Source: Isoetes taiwanensis
Lineage: Eukaryota > Streptophyta > Lycopodiopsida > Isoetales > Isoetaceae
Direction of reading: 5' to 3'
Length of the DNA stretch: 64,000 nucleotides
NCBI GenBank assembly: GCA_021234155.1
Contig: JAJEKV010000016.1
Coordinates: 19,904,441 to 19,968,440, forward strand
Part shown: one piece after another, positions 21,380-33,000 of the stretch
How the letters are laid out: each line of letters starts with the position of its first letter
Position numbering within the stretch: the stretch's first letter is position 1
Made by a program: the position numbers and the translations under genes
Notes under the pieces: model-generated
Databases searched by the model: none
Told to the model about the DNA's origin: nothing
The model's input: only the letters and a program-made list of their open reading frames with translations

Positions 21380-24240
21380 ACAATCTTTGATCTACTCTAT
21401 GATTTCCTCTTCCCCTTCAGGCATGGGCATGGCTAAAGTCTCCTTAACCTTCTCAACGGTTTGTTTAGGTATAACTCACGGATTTTAGTTGGTTTTGATG
21501 CGTGCATTCCATGAAACATCTTCGTTTGAACATCAAATAGCGACTTTTCTCTTGAGGATGTTTCCTCCATCTTTTCACCGTGGAAATACAGTATCTTTCT
21601 TGATCAGCGACATTGTCACATTGATCTGTGGTACCCGCATGCAACCGCACCTTGTTGAAGTTTTGGTCCCCTTTTCTTTTCTGGATATCGAGGAGAGAGT
21701 GTAACCATGCATCTTTGGATAGGTCGCTATCCGTGAAACAACCGAAAAATTAGTAGGATGTCCGCATCTACACTTGGATCATAGTTAGGCATCTTGTAAT
21801 ATTTTGGCCTTCCTTTCTTAGGGCCAACGTGAAAGTGTTCGACTACTTTCACATAGGACGGTGGACTGCGAGATACTAGTAACATCATTCTAGTTTCCTT
21901 AGCTCTGTAGAGTTCCTCCACCTACTTTTTGGTAACCATTCTTTTTCGGCTCGTTGTGAAGTGTCAATTTCCCCAATCAAGCGATGCACTTTCTCCCAAT
22001 ACTTGACTAGTGCATTATTGGTATCATCGGCTGTTGTTTCCAATGTTTAATGTAATCCATGATGCCATCTCTTGTTATTTTCAAATTGTCTACTTGAGTA
22101 AGGTCTCGGCACTTTTGGGACACCCTTAAGGTATTTTAGGCATATTATTTTTCATCCACGAGCCACAATTCTATACCCTCTGGTTTCCATCGTCCTCGGC
22201 GCCTCATTTTCCATTGCATTATTGGAATCCATCCTTCACCGAGGAAAATTGAATTGTAGAGGCTTTGAGTGTCCTTCCTAAATCAATAAATGTCCTTCCA
22301 CAAAACTCTTCAATCGGGCACCTCATCTATGAGAGCAATCCTATTGGAATTTGGACTTGTGCATCCGGCATATACCTCCATTAACCCTAGGCATATTTGT
22401 GACGATCTGTGACTTGAGCAACACTATACTTCGAACACTGCATCAACATCCTCATGGGTGTGTCGAGGGAATCGAAATCGAAATTCACTCTTTCAAAGAT
22501 ACCCATGGCCGATCAAGTAAAGGCGAAATGAGAACATCCATCGTTTTGTTAGGCCGGGACAATTATCAGGCTGCAACAAAACTTTCTTGGTAGATCCCTT
22601 GGCTGGTTGTGAAGTTGATCAGCTTTGGCAATCTGTTCATAACATCACGACATACGAACCTTGCTTTAGTAACCTTTTCAATATTATTGGGCTCCTCATC
22701 CAACAATGCATTAAAGAGTGGTTGGCGGTAGAAACAGGTATGTTTTCAAGATCACCATTGTAATACGTTCATAGTTTCCTCAAGCACCTCATCACGCTTC
22801 AATATAGATGCGGGCCATCCTCCATGATTATGGCCCGGAAATGCGGTAGTATATTAAGGTTGTGCATCTGCGAGAATATTTGCGTCGAAGATCTGCGGAG
22901 GATAATATGCTTCCACGCTGACTTTGGAATATAAGCGAATTGAGGAAGGCAAGTCTTCACGTTGGTCAAATATCTTATGGAGTGTATAATACAAAGATAT
23001 TCACTAGGTTCCAAAGCTGATAATGTCCTCCACATCAATGGCGGATCTACATGAAGTTAGTCAGTCATATGATCCAGGCATTTCCTCTCACTTTAGCTCT
23101 TGCTAAGCGGCTTGGTCTTGTCTAGCCTTTCTTTCAACTTCGGCATAAGTTGCACTTTGCAAAGTTATTGGTTTGAAATGGTAACATGCTTGAAGTGTTT
23201 TGTCCATAGCCTGCAAGGTAGGCTGACATATAGAACCACTCAAGTTCGAAGCATGGCATTCACTTCGCCTAATATGCTCAATTGAGTACAATGAGGTACA
23301 GCGATCTTTTCCGCGATCAGCGTCCTTACGCATCCTTCTTACTTTTTATGTGTGGCATATTTTGCATTGAACTCCACATATTTCCTCAAATATTTCCTTC
23401 GTGAAGTCTTTGATTACGTAGTCTCCGCAAACCAATATTCCCATGTGATGCAATCCTTTTACCATTTACGTAGCTTTGTAGCCGGTTAGCTTCTGCCAAA
23501 GGCGAGGATGGGATTCCATGTATGGCTATCCATGATTTTTTGACATAACCATTTGCCATTTAATGGATATCTTTTTATTTTTGATCTTTCATCACGAGAA
23601 ATTCCAAGATAAAAATAGAATACATGAAAGTCCTCCTAATATCACCCATACGTTCACGAAATATACCTCTTGCTTCCACCAATTCATCTATTTTGAACAT
23701 TTGCACAATTGTACCAACAACACTCATGCCTCTAACCTTCATCATGGCATGGGAAGGCGAGTCATGATCACGCTACATCTCTTACTAGGATAGTATTTCC
23801 TAGTTGGGGGTAACCTTTGCTGCTTGTGTGCTTCTTCGCTAATGGTTCAATAGCTCTTTGGGCAATTTTCACCATTTTACGCACCATGTTTTGTATCACG
23901 GAAGCTGATGCTTCCCCATCAACATAATGCTACTTATGGGCCATGCGCAATGGAAGGAATCACTATTTGCCTCACTGGCGATGCAATCCTCTGCGTCCTT
24001 TTCCATTCCATTTGCTCTTCTGGTTTGATATTGCCACACCTGGCTGTCATCTCCCAATCTTTCATCATTATTTGCTTGGATAGGATCACGCTAAAACAAT
24101 GACACCTTCTCCTACCACCTCTTTGTTGCATTGATGCATAATTTTCACTTTTTATTTTTCCAATCCACCCTTGTATGCAATACAAGGGCCTTTTAACAGT
24201 CATCAACATTTTGTTCACCGGCTTCCTTGACATTCACCTG
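21380..24240 (-). mobile_element. Second transposase-like element with DNCPG...HTHEDVD motifs, antisense
   Basis: On the minus strand the frame passes a segment with MSVVGTIVQMFKIDELVEA (about 23690-23750), then an open frame at 22799-23038 with KTCLPQFAYIPKSAW, then QPDNCPGLTKRWMFSF (22530-22580), then, 36 residues further, RHTHEDVDAVF (22433-22465). Beyond it are GWIPIMQWKM and similar pieces toward 21380. The order KT.LP, DNC..(N)KR, HTHEDVD is the same as in the plus-strand element at 10.9-13.7 kb, with (D/E)D(I/V)D conserved in both. Here the D of DNC is kept but NKNR has become TKRW. Frames are broken throughout. The two copies are divergent, so they are relatives in one family rather than a recent duplication. 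Confidence 0.55.
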
Positions 24241-25375
24241 AACCAATAATTTAGATTAGTAAAATAAAAGGAACCTATATGGGAAAAGAATAAAAATTTT
24301 TAGAAAAAGAACCTATATGGAACCATAGCAACCTTCTCAAAATCCACATCGATATGGAAGGTTAATGGTGCATTTTGCATGCCACAAAATAGCATCATTT
24401 TGAAAAAGGATCACGGATTTTTGAAGGTTACCAGCTCATCTTCCCTATATTGGAACCTATTTTACAACCTTTACAGCCATTAACCTATATTGGAACCTTT
24501 AACATCACATATTAACCATTATTAGAAGTTAATGAAACCTAATAGGTTCAATATAGGTTAATGAACTAATATTGAAACCTATTAATGATTTTTTGAGAAG
24601 GTTGCAACCATTAGCCTATATTTTTTGAATAAGGGTTAATTAAAAACAAAAGGACAATAAAACATCACATATTAGAACCCTTTTCTAAAACCCACAATAC
24701 CCGAATTAAAATGTTAAAGTACATTAGTTAAAATGTTAAAAATGTTAATATTCAATAGTTTAAAATAGTTATAAACACGCGAATTAATAAACCAGCAATT
24801 AGTGCGGCCCGACTTTTCATATCTTTTCGTAATATATCATTTCATTTCATATCTTTCATTCCAAAACCTCTCCTTCAGCAGCTTCCTTGGAGCCTGTGAC
24901 CTTTGCTTCAATTAGACCTGCTTTATTCCTTTGCTTCATTCAGGCCTACTTTATTCCTTTGCTTCCGACCTCTGCCTTGAGCTTTTCAAGGTTCGAGCTT
25001 CGATCCTTCCTTTTCAAGGAGCTTTAAGAGCAAGGCTTTCAAAGGTTCAGAGCAAGGCTTTTCAAGGTTTGAGGAGTTTTTTTAGAGATTTAGGAGCTTT
25101 TCGAGGGAGTTTTTAAGGAGCATTCGAGCTTTCGGGTTAGCCTACGGTGCATATGGATAATGGGCTTTCCCTTATAATATGGGCTTTCCCTTAGGTTTGA
25201 ATAATGGGCTTCCCTTAGGTGCATACAGTTAAAACAAAGTTAAGCTTTGAAATGCATGCTTGATTGAAACTAAAGTTTGGCTTTGAAAAGAGCTCGTAAG
25301 CCAAATTTAAAACCCTAAAGGCAAATATGTTTGATACGTGCTATCATCACGTGACCTAAATCAAGCACAAGCCTA
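24241..25375 (+). repeat. Degenerate short repeats
   Basis: 24300-24660 contains many variants of AACCTATATTGGAACC and its rearrangements. 24900-25115 has repeated CTTTTCAAGGTT and GAGCAAGGCTTT blocks. 25148-25215 has three copies of ATAATGGGCTTTCCCTTA-like units. No protein or RNA gene recognised. Confidence 0.55.
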
Positions 25376-25690
25376 AATCACATTTTATCCACAGTAAGCA
25401 TAAGAGGTATGGATCAAAACTCCATTTTGAATAGCAAAACTTAGGATTATCACATTTTTTTATCTGAATATTAGTTTCATTCTGTTGTTTTATACTTGGA
25501 TATTAGTTTCATTCTCTACATTTATCACATTTTATCCACATTAAGCATGGAGTCGGTATTATGGATCAAACTCCATTTTGAATAAAACTTAGGATTATAC
25601 ATTTTTATACAAGATGTTAGTTTCATTCTCTGTTTATACTTAGGATATTAGTTTCATTCTATTTTATACAAGATTCATTCGACTTTCCTT
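25376..25690 (+). repeat. Tandem duplication, about 160-bp unit
   Basis: Unit 1 (about 25380-25525) and unit 2 (about 25530-25685) share CACATTTTATCCACA, TAAGCAT, TATGGATCAAA, CTCCATTTTGAATA, AAACTTAGGATTAT and then ATATTAGTTTCATTCT. The last piece is itself repeated within each unit (25467, 25501, 25616, 25639). Confidence 0.7.
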
Positions 25691-28130
25691 TTATGTTTTA
25701 TTTATTTCAAATCTGGTTTTCAAGCAAGCCAGTGCTTCCTCTTAGTTTTGGATCTCTCTTGTTATCAAAGGTGAGTGTTTCCAGCTTAAGCTTTATATTT
25801 CTATTCAAGCTTTCAAGTTTTACGAACATGAATAGACAATAGGAGCTAGCTGATTAAAGTTCATATTGTAAATGAATGAGACCAGAAGAATTTTCTTTGT
25901 CAAGCTTTCTGGCTTCTGTTTCTATATTAAGCTTGAAAGGTTTTCTTTATAGTTATGAACATCATATTAGGCAGGTAGAAGTCTTTGAAAAATTAATGAA
26001 TACATCAATGAGACAAGACACAATAAGAAGAAAATGAAATCAAGAATCAAGAAGCGATCTTCCTTATAGAAGTCTGGAGTATCTCAATTGCTCTTTCATA
26101 TCTCAAGGTGCCTCACGCAGCGGTCTTGGCGTCGCAATCAAAGATTTTTTTCATTTTGCTCGAAATCATTGGGATTAGCGGGCCAGCGTATGTAGCGATA
26201 ATATAGATATGAAACAGCGAGGATACTCGAGGAAGCCTAAGATAACTCATTTGAGAAAAGTGCCTGCTATCTTTCCGCAGCGTGCGTCGCGGAAACCTTC
26301 ACGCCAAGCGAGGGTTAGCGAATAAATAAACAACGGTGCGGGCCGGTCGCGCCGCGAGGCACCTTAGAGTGTGGAAGAACAATACCCTCCGGGCTTATAT
26401 GAACAACCCAGTGCTTTTGCTTGTTTTATCTTGGCCTTGCTGGCGTCAAGTTATGGCGTCACGATTGTACTAAAGCGAGGACTCTTATCGCCGTAGTCTT
26501 TGCTTTTCATGTGTTCTAGGCATGGCGAGAAGAAATCTACAAATCGTTCAAGACATCATTGCCATAGAATTGGCATATGCAGGGATGATCTTTAGGGCTA
26601 TCTTGCTTCTGATGGAAGTGCGATTAAAATGATTAGATTTGATAATACGAGGTTAGGCTCCTCCTTCGACACACTAGAAGCCCTACAAATCATCGGGGGT
26701 AACCTATGTTGAGATCTCATCGAAGCTCCGATCAATAGCTCTGCGTGGAAAGCATCGTTGCTTCCCCCATAGATGACTTCATGGAAGCCATGATGAGGTA
26801 TTGACCCGATCTAAGCGGTCGCAGCGTGTGATATTTAATGGGGATTTTGTTGAGGCCTAAATGAGCTGGTGGCCCGGTCGTTTATAGGGCACTACTTGCT
26901 TTTACATATAGTCATCCGCAGCGCAATGGGCGTCGCGACTTTCAATTTTGTAAGCGGTGTAAATTTTGTAATATATTCTCTTTTCTTGGTCTATAATCAA
27001 CTGTTTTTGTATATGATCTCAATAGAAGATGCCTAAATTACATGGATGTACCAAATTACAACAACATTACAAGAGAACACGCATAACCTTTTAAGCGTTT
27101 TTTGGCCATGCAATATAGCGTTCCCACACTCGGCCGTGTCACCTCAGGATGTCGCTACAAGTGGCTCCTCATCTTCCTTCAAAGCGGCTCGATTATCGAT
27201 CTTGCGAAGATCTTTACCCGAGGAACTCCATGACACTTCAATTGACATCAAAGCTGCCTCAACTTCTGATTTCCTAGTTTAGCTTTAGATTTGAAGTGAG
27301 CATGCTTATATTCATCCCAATTCGACATAGCGGAGATTTCAAACTTGAATGCAGTGAATGCGGTAGACAATTACTCTAATTGTTCGATAAAGAGCTTACT
27401 TGTAGTTGAGGCGTGTCGTTGAGCTAGTGTAGTTGTCAGAGCGATCGATAGTGTGGTAGATCCGGCTCGGCGATCCGGCGACTCAACGTAGACAACTGTT
27501 TGTTTTGATAATAGATATCATTCTTGAAATTCATATTGATTCATTACATTACGAATTTAATTTCATTCAAATTTGGTAGCGGACGGTTGAGTAAGTGGGG
27601 GATATTTAGGCGGAGGATAATTAAGCCCGAGGATAATATTTAAAACAAAACACCAGCAGCGGATCAGCGTCGGCGGCTTATATTATCGAGTGATTCTGGC
27701 TTGGCGGATCAGCGATCTTCGATCCATTCTTCTTGATTAGCATGTATCTAAAATGTCAGCAAATTCTTCATTCCTTGTGTTTGTTCTTACATGTTTAACA
27801 TTTGAAGTAAACTTCACCGGACTCATGAAGCCCTGAAGCCCCGGCGAGGGAAGCGGTAAAGGCTGCACCGGTACGGGATCTGCGGCAACTTCATCAACAA
27901 TTCGGTGACTTATTTCTTGTAATTTTGATGCATAAATTAGTTATCTCGAAATATTATACTATACTATATTAAAGATATGTATAGAAATCTACATATGAAA
28001 ATTCTAGTGTAATGGACAATTCCTATAAATAATTTATATTAATATATGAATAAAATCATTATATTTGAGAAAATACTTGTGTAATGGACAAACGGCAAAA
28101 TAAGCATTCTCGTTAATTTGCTTAATTCTG
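25691..28130. other. No gene recognised; first copies of the GCGGTC motif
   Basis: AT-rich to 26090, then CpG-containing. The motif GCAGCGGTCTTGGCGTCGC lies at 26117-26135. A nested near-palindrome GGATCAGCGATCTTCGATCC lies at 27707-27726. The 78-codon frame at 27046-27282 has no recognised motif. Nothing else could be supported. Confidence 0.4.
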
Positions 28131-28187
28131 CGTTTTCAAGCTCAGCATTTACAATGAATACTAAAGTTACGTGAAATAGTATCTGTT

Positions 28188-28730
28188 GAAAGATACATAA
28201 ATATAATAAAAGTATTAGATCAATGTATAAATAAATTTGTTATACGTATGAAATGCCACTGAAATCATTCCTCTACTTTTCCGCAGCGGTCTTGTCAAAG
28301 GAAGTGTTAAGTACTAAGAAGCTGAGGCGATAATTAATAGTAGAATATATTAATGAATATATGGGGCCTTGGGTAGCCTCCACTAGTTTCCACTTGGCAG
28401 CGGTCTTGGCGTCAAAAGATAAGAAAGTATATCTTGTTTGTCACGTCCTTTGATATAGTAGCCTTTTGAGGGATACATAAATATAATGGTGTGCATCGCG
28501 AGTCCACTGACGAGAATAAAGATATTAAAAGTCAATGTATAAATAAATTTGTTATCTGCGTATAAAATCGTAGGACATTTCTCTACTTTTCTTGTGGCGG
28601 TCGCGTCAAAAGCGGCGATAATGCCGATAGAATGTATTGAATGTATGGAACCTTGAGGCTTGGGTAGCCTTCCTTGTTTTGCGCGCGGTCGCGGCGTCAA
28701 AGATAAGCTATACTTGTTTATGCGTCCATT
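28188..28730 (+). repeat. Tandem duplication, about 280-310-bp unit, two copies
   Basis: Unit 1 begins with GATACATAAATATAAT at 28192 and unit 2 with the same words at 28472. Each then has CAATGTATAAATAAATTTGT, TTATNCGTAT, CTCTACTTTTC, a GCGGTC motif, GAATGTAT/GAATATAT, GGGTAGCCT, a second GCGGTC motif and AAAGATAAG. The spacing of matching landmarks drifts from 280 to 312 bp because of indels around the motifs. Confidence 0.75.
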
Positions 28731-28739
28731 TAGCAGCCA

Positions 28740-29870
28740 ATTTCATGTTCCCTTCTACGGAGAGTCGGTAAAGCCCCAAAAAGAGGAAACAAAATCGGGA
28801 TCACGGTCAACCCAGTCACCAAGAAGTCAAAACGATGATGTGTGTGTGATGACTTCATTCTTCACGGTCGATAGTTACGGAAACGCGTGAAGGCTATCCG
28901 CAGACCCGGCATCGCGGTGAAGAGGATCTTCTTGATATCTGAATGGTACACGGAGATTTCAGCGGGAGAATTGATTAGATGTTTTACGCATTCGAGGGAA
29001 AGTATGGCCCGAACAAATGAAAGCGAGAGTATTGTAATCTCTCTGCCGGTCGAGATGATAGCCTTGCTTTCGGTACTTACGGGTAATTTTCAGAGTAAAG
29101 AACATTTGAAATGGATTCGGACACCTCTAGAGCCCACGAACTTCAGCGAAGGTTTTAGAAGAATTTTGGGGGCGGGAGAAACAATGTTGAAATCTGAGGA
29201 TGGGTGAAAGAGCCCGGTGAACTTAACCCACAGAGAATATCTTGAAGAGATGCGAGTTGTATGGAAGGCCATCAGCGACAAATAGCGCCGATCATTACCC
29301 AGAGGACATGAGAAAAAAGATCAACTTTGTTCAGAGTAAATGTTCCTCAAGGCACTTGCGTTAAAGGAAGTCTGGGACCTTCAATCCTCAAAATGAAAAT
29401 GAAAGAGCGGCTAAGTCATGAGCAAACTTGCAAAGGAAATTATCTGGAACAAGTATCCGTTGGGTCACCGGCTTCACCTCATAATTCAATAGAAGCTATT
29501 CCAATTCGACCAGCGGTACTGTATTAGTAGAAGGTTCGACATGGCACCGCGATCAAAGAGATAATGGATTCCATCCTTGAAAATCACGGGGCAGCTGCCT
29601 TCAGTAGGGCGATAAAGTCTACGATATGATTAAGAAGAAACTACTAATTTGGTGTTCGAAGTTTGAAGATTTGCTCAAGATCCGCATTGGGTTTATGATC
29701 GTGGCCAGGCGACATTCTCTTGAGGCCCAAAATTAGGTTAGTGGGCTAAGATAAGCAACAATAAAAAAATGTTTATAGATCGTATTGATGATGAAGATGT
29801 AGATTTCGGTGACGGTACACCACAAGTCTTTGCTGGGCAATAATCAAAGCCGGTGAATGATATGGGAAGA
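28740..29870 (+). pseudogene. Unidentified coding-like block
   Basis: The plus strand holds frames at 28660-28890, 28887-29207 (106 codons) and 29327-29527 that read on from one another across single stops. They include SEWYTEISAGELIRCF, RTPLEPTNFSEGFRRILG, REYLEEMRVVWKAI and VNVPQGTCVKGSLGPSI. The segments look like real protein (charged, no low complexity, spacing without gaps), but I recognise no family. It is followed directly by the 29.93-30.52 kb repeat array. It may be the gag-like or first open frame of an unrecognised element. Confidence 0.35.
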
Positions 29871-29929
29871 GACCTTTCTATACAGGGTATGTCTGCGTAT
29901 TCTTATGTCTTTATGCGTAATAGGAAGCG

Positions 29930-30525
29930 GTTCCGCGGCGGTCGCGGCGTGAACAAATGGATGGTTACGCGAAGGTGATGGTATTCATCCTGAAAGTAGC
30001 TTCCGCAGCGCGATTGCAGCGTGAAGCGGACGATAATTATCTCAAGAGTGAGCGGGATAATAATTTTAAGTAGATCATAAGCATTATAATATCTAGAAGT
30101 ATTGGCTTCCGCGATTCGCGTGAAGCGGATATCTCAAATTGACGTATAATAATTTTAAGTGTTGAGACATAAGCGTATAATATATAGAAAGTAACACTTG
30201 GCCGGTCTTGGCAGGCGATTTAACTAATAGAAAGTAACTTTTGGCGCGGTCGCGTGAAGTATTCATTAAGAAGTAGCTTCGCAGCGATGCGTGAGCGGAT
30301 AATTATCTCAAATTGAGCGGATAATAATTTTAAGTAGAACATAGCGTATATGTATATAGAAAGTAGCTTCCGCGGCGCCTTGCTGGTAAAACGGATAACT
30401 AATAGAGAAATGGCTACTTGGCGTGCGATGAGCGGATATTATTCAAATTAAGAACATATCGTTTATTTATAGAGCGTATTAGGTTCCGCGGCGCGTGCTG
30501 GCGTGAGCGGATATTCCGATCATTT
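29930..30525 (+). repeat. Degenerate tandem array with CTTCCGC...GTGAAGCGG modules
   Basis: Units of about 100-130 bp repeat the order: GTAGCTTCCGCAGCG-like opening, GTGAAGCGG or GTGAGCGG, ATAATTATCTCAAATTGAGCGG, ATAATAATTTTAAGT, then ATAAGCGTATAATATATAGA. Openings lie near 29998, 30105, 30267, 30365 and 30482. The segment between CTTCCGC and GTGAAG varies (AGCGCGATTGCAGC, GATTCGC, GGCGCCTTGCTG). At 30105-30125 CTTCCGCGATTCGCGTGAAG forms a near-perfect hairpin. Confidence 0.65.
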
Positions 30526-30539
30526 TTTGTTTCAGCATT

Positions 30540-33000
30540 CTTGCTGTTACTGCAGCCCTTATGTTGAGCAATTTGCGTCATACGAAAACGATGGAATAGA
30601 TATGGAAGCCCGTCGCCAAGCTGACGAAGTCAAAGTAAAGTAAGTTCAACCCACATGAGAGGACACTTTCGCACAAGCGATCATCGGGATGAGCGTCGGT
30701 CGAAGTCAAAAGCGGTGGCGAAGAAGGGAGAGCCATCAGATTGTGAACTTCAGCGCCAAAAGAATCCTATAAAATCATTTTCTCCAAGGATGAAGTGTTA
30801 AGGATAAGTGGAGCGAGTTCTTTTGGCGGCTTATCACGGCTAAGAAGTTGCCCGGACCAATCGGCGAGGTACCTCCGGTGGAACGTCAATTGAAACATCA
30901 ATGTATCGAGGTCGAAAAGTGAGCGGCGGCGGAATCTTGAGGTGTTAGATATCTGGGCAGCTGCATTCGAGGTGAGTTCTATACAAAGAAGAATTCAGGC
31001 GCTAAGGATGAACGTTTTCATTAGCGGCTTACGCAGGCGTGAAAAACATTAACATCATCACGAAAGGGTGTATGCAGGCAGGGTTGGTTACTACGGTAAC
31101 AACGTGAGGACATTGTCGAAATAGGTGCTGCTGGAAGTATAGCATTTTAACTTCGGTTGAAGAGGTATGCGAAACTAGCCCACGAGATATGTAAAGGAAA
31201 ATGGCTTGTGAATGTAAAGCATTTGCTCTCCCGCCCTAAAGTCATCACCGGACGGTAAAGAAGGTGCGGTATCGACAAGGGCCGCATTTAAAAGAAGTTG
31301 ATGTTGAATATGTGGTCTCAAAGGGTTTAAAATGCGCCAATGATACCGAGCGTGAAGCGAGTCAAAGCGTCCTCCCTTTTGTTTTGGACGGCCCGATGGG
31401 TGGACGCAAAAGATGATGCGATGCGTTCTTTGGAATTAGATGCGGCGGGCGGCGGATAAGCGACACTATACTATAGTTGTTATGTACTTTCCGGATATAT
31501 CCTACGTCAATGCCCTATCGTGCGAGGAGGATCGAATCGTTAAAAGTGATAAGGCAATTAAAGATTGAAATTGTAAATAAGGTTAGCAGCGCCTTTGCTT
31601 GGCGTGAGCGCAATGAATAAATCTTCTACTTTAGTTTCACAGCGGTCTCTTGGCGTGGTCGTTAAGCTTATTTATATTTAATGCGCTCTTATTGGTTTTG
31701 GCGAGCTGTGATGCTAGAGGATGAATCGGCGATGTTCACCGAGCCGAGAGACTAAAGATCTTCAAGTGATGTATCTTATGATATTTGTGTTCACGATGAC
31801 CATTACGATAAAGCAAAATTAGATCCCTGCTGCCTACGGGCAGCGCCATAGCAATGTTACTTCTTTGGATGAGCCTAGGTTAAAGATTCGTTCTGAGTTG
31901 AGGGGAGAGGACAATGTTGCGGAAGATGAAAGCTGGTATCGGAGAAAGCGAACCTGATGCAGATCCTCTCTTCTTGGAGGACATCAAATACGAGTTAACC
32001 TTTGTGAGACTTGAAATAAACCGCTTGACTTTTCTATTGCTTTGGCGAGTTATCTTGTGTGGAAGCTTTTAGCGCCATGGAACCACCCATTGGGATATCT
32101 TTTGTGGAGGTTATGTAAGGCGTTAAAAGCCGTAGGAAATATTAGAAACCGTCACTTCCATCGGTAGGAAGAATTTCTGAAGCGTCTTTTATGAAAAGTT
32201 CTCTAAGCAATCAATTGAGAGGTCCTCACGAAGAGGAAGGCTCTTAGTTAAATCACTTTGTCAAAGATGTGCCTGCGACCAACTACAACAAGAGGCGGAA
32301 CAAAATGGAAACTACAACTTGCCAATATGTCTTTTAGGCTGATGAGTAAAGCACGCTTCATTTACTATCCCTCTAAACACAGTAGCGAGCTTTGAGCAGC
32401 AGGAAATGAAAAGAGAGGGGATAATGAAGTTGAAGAATGTTCGCATGCTAGCACCTCTGATGGTATTGTAGCACAAAGTGGATCGTAAAGGGAAATCGTT
32501 ATCAATGGGCCCCAGCCTTTCGGGCTTTATCGCACTACGGACATATCAATTCCTCCTCCTCGAGAAGTCTTGCCCTCCAAAACTGTGGAACACCAATGTT
32601 GCCGAGGAATTGAACAGCAACACGATACCAAATGTTCGCACTAAGCACCTCTAGGTAGTAACCAACACCAAAAGGCGGATCCTTCAAAGTGTCGTTATCG
32701 ATGGGCCCCAACCTTTCGAGGGCTTTATCCCATACCCGGACCATATTATCAAAGAAGGGGATAATGAAAATGAAGGAGATGGTAATGAGTGATGTGGAGT
32801 GATGTAAGCGGCCGCGATCACTCTAGTGATTCAAACCAGTTAAGCAATTCCGCCCGGGGTTTACTTAATCCGGAGGCTAAACTAAGTGAAAAAGTTACTT
32901 TGTTCGGTAATGAATTGGTTGTCGGTGCTGATTTTCTAATGAAGAGGCGAGGGAGGCCCGATTGAAAGAGTATGTTGGCGGTCTTGGCGTGAACTAAGTA
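30540..33000 (+). other. Coding-like but unrecognised sequence
   Basis: Pieces of plausible protein occur in changing plus frames, for example EQFASYENDGIDMEARRQAD near 30570, KWSEFFWRLITAKKLPGPIG near 30815 and EPDADPLFLEDIKYELTF near 31950. No piece exceeds about 50 codons without a stop and no conserved motif was identified. A duplication of GTTATC(A/G)ATGGGCCCCA with nearby GGGGATAATGAA is present at 32418/32500 and 32695/32758. The region could be the remainder of the element that begins near 28.7 kb. Confidence 0.3.
32535..32744 (-). pseudogene. Small unidentified open frame
   Basis: 69 codons beginning MVRVWDKALERLGPIDND on the minus strand, ending in an acidic LLEEEELICP tail. Composition is protein-like, with aromatic residues spaced as in a folded domain, but no family is recognised. 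It lies between two copies of a GGGCCCCA-containing repeat on the opposite strand. It may be a chance frame; the plus strand here is also partly open. Confidence 0.25.

Larger units (their letters stand above)
26117..32995 (+). repeat. Dispersed motif GCGGTC(TT/GC)GGCGT(C/G)AA (family B)
   Basis: Near-identical 16-20 base motifs occur at 26117, 28283 (shortened), 28397, 28596 (shortened), 28683, 29937, 30200 (variant), 30243 (shortened), 31641 (variant) and 32977. All are on the plus strand. After GCGGTC they carry either TTGGCG or GCGGCG, followed by TCAA or TGAA. Two looser matches lie outside the block: 2346 (AAAGCGGTCTTCTTTGTCAC) and about 48444 (AAAGCGGTCGCGATTGTCAC). Some pairs are explained by the 28.2-28.7 kb tandem duplication, but the rest sit in unrelated flanks. 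Confidence 0.6.

Noticed and set aside
32535-32744. Possible functional small protein on the minus strand
   Set aside because: Kept only as a low-confidence open frame: no homologue recognised, no start context, and repeat copies flank it.
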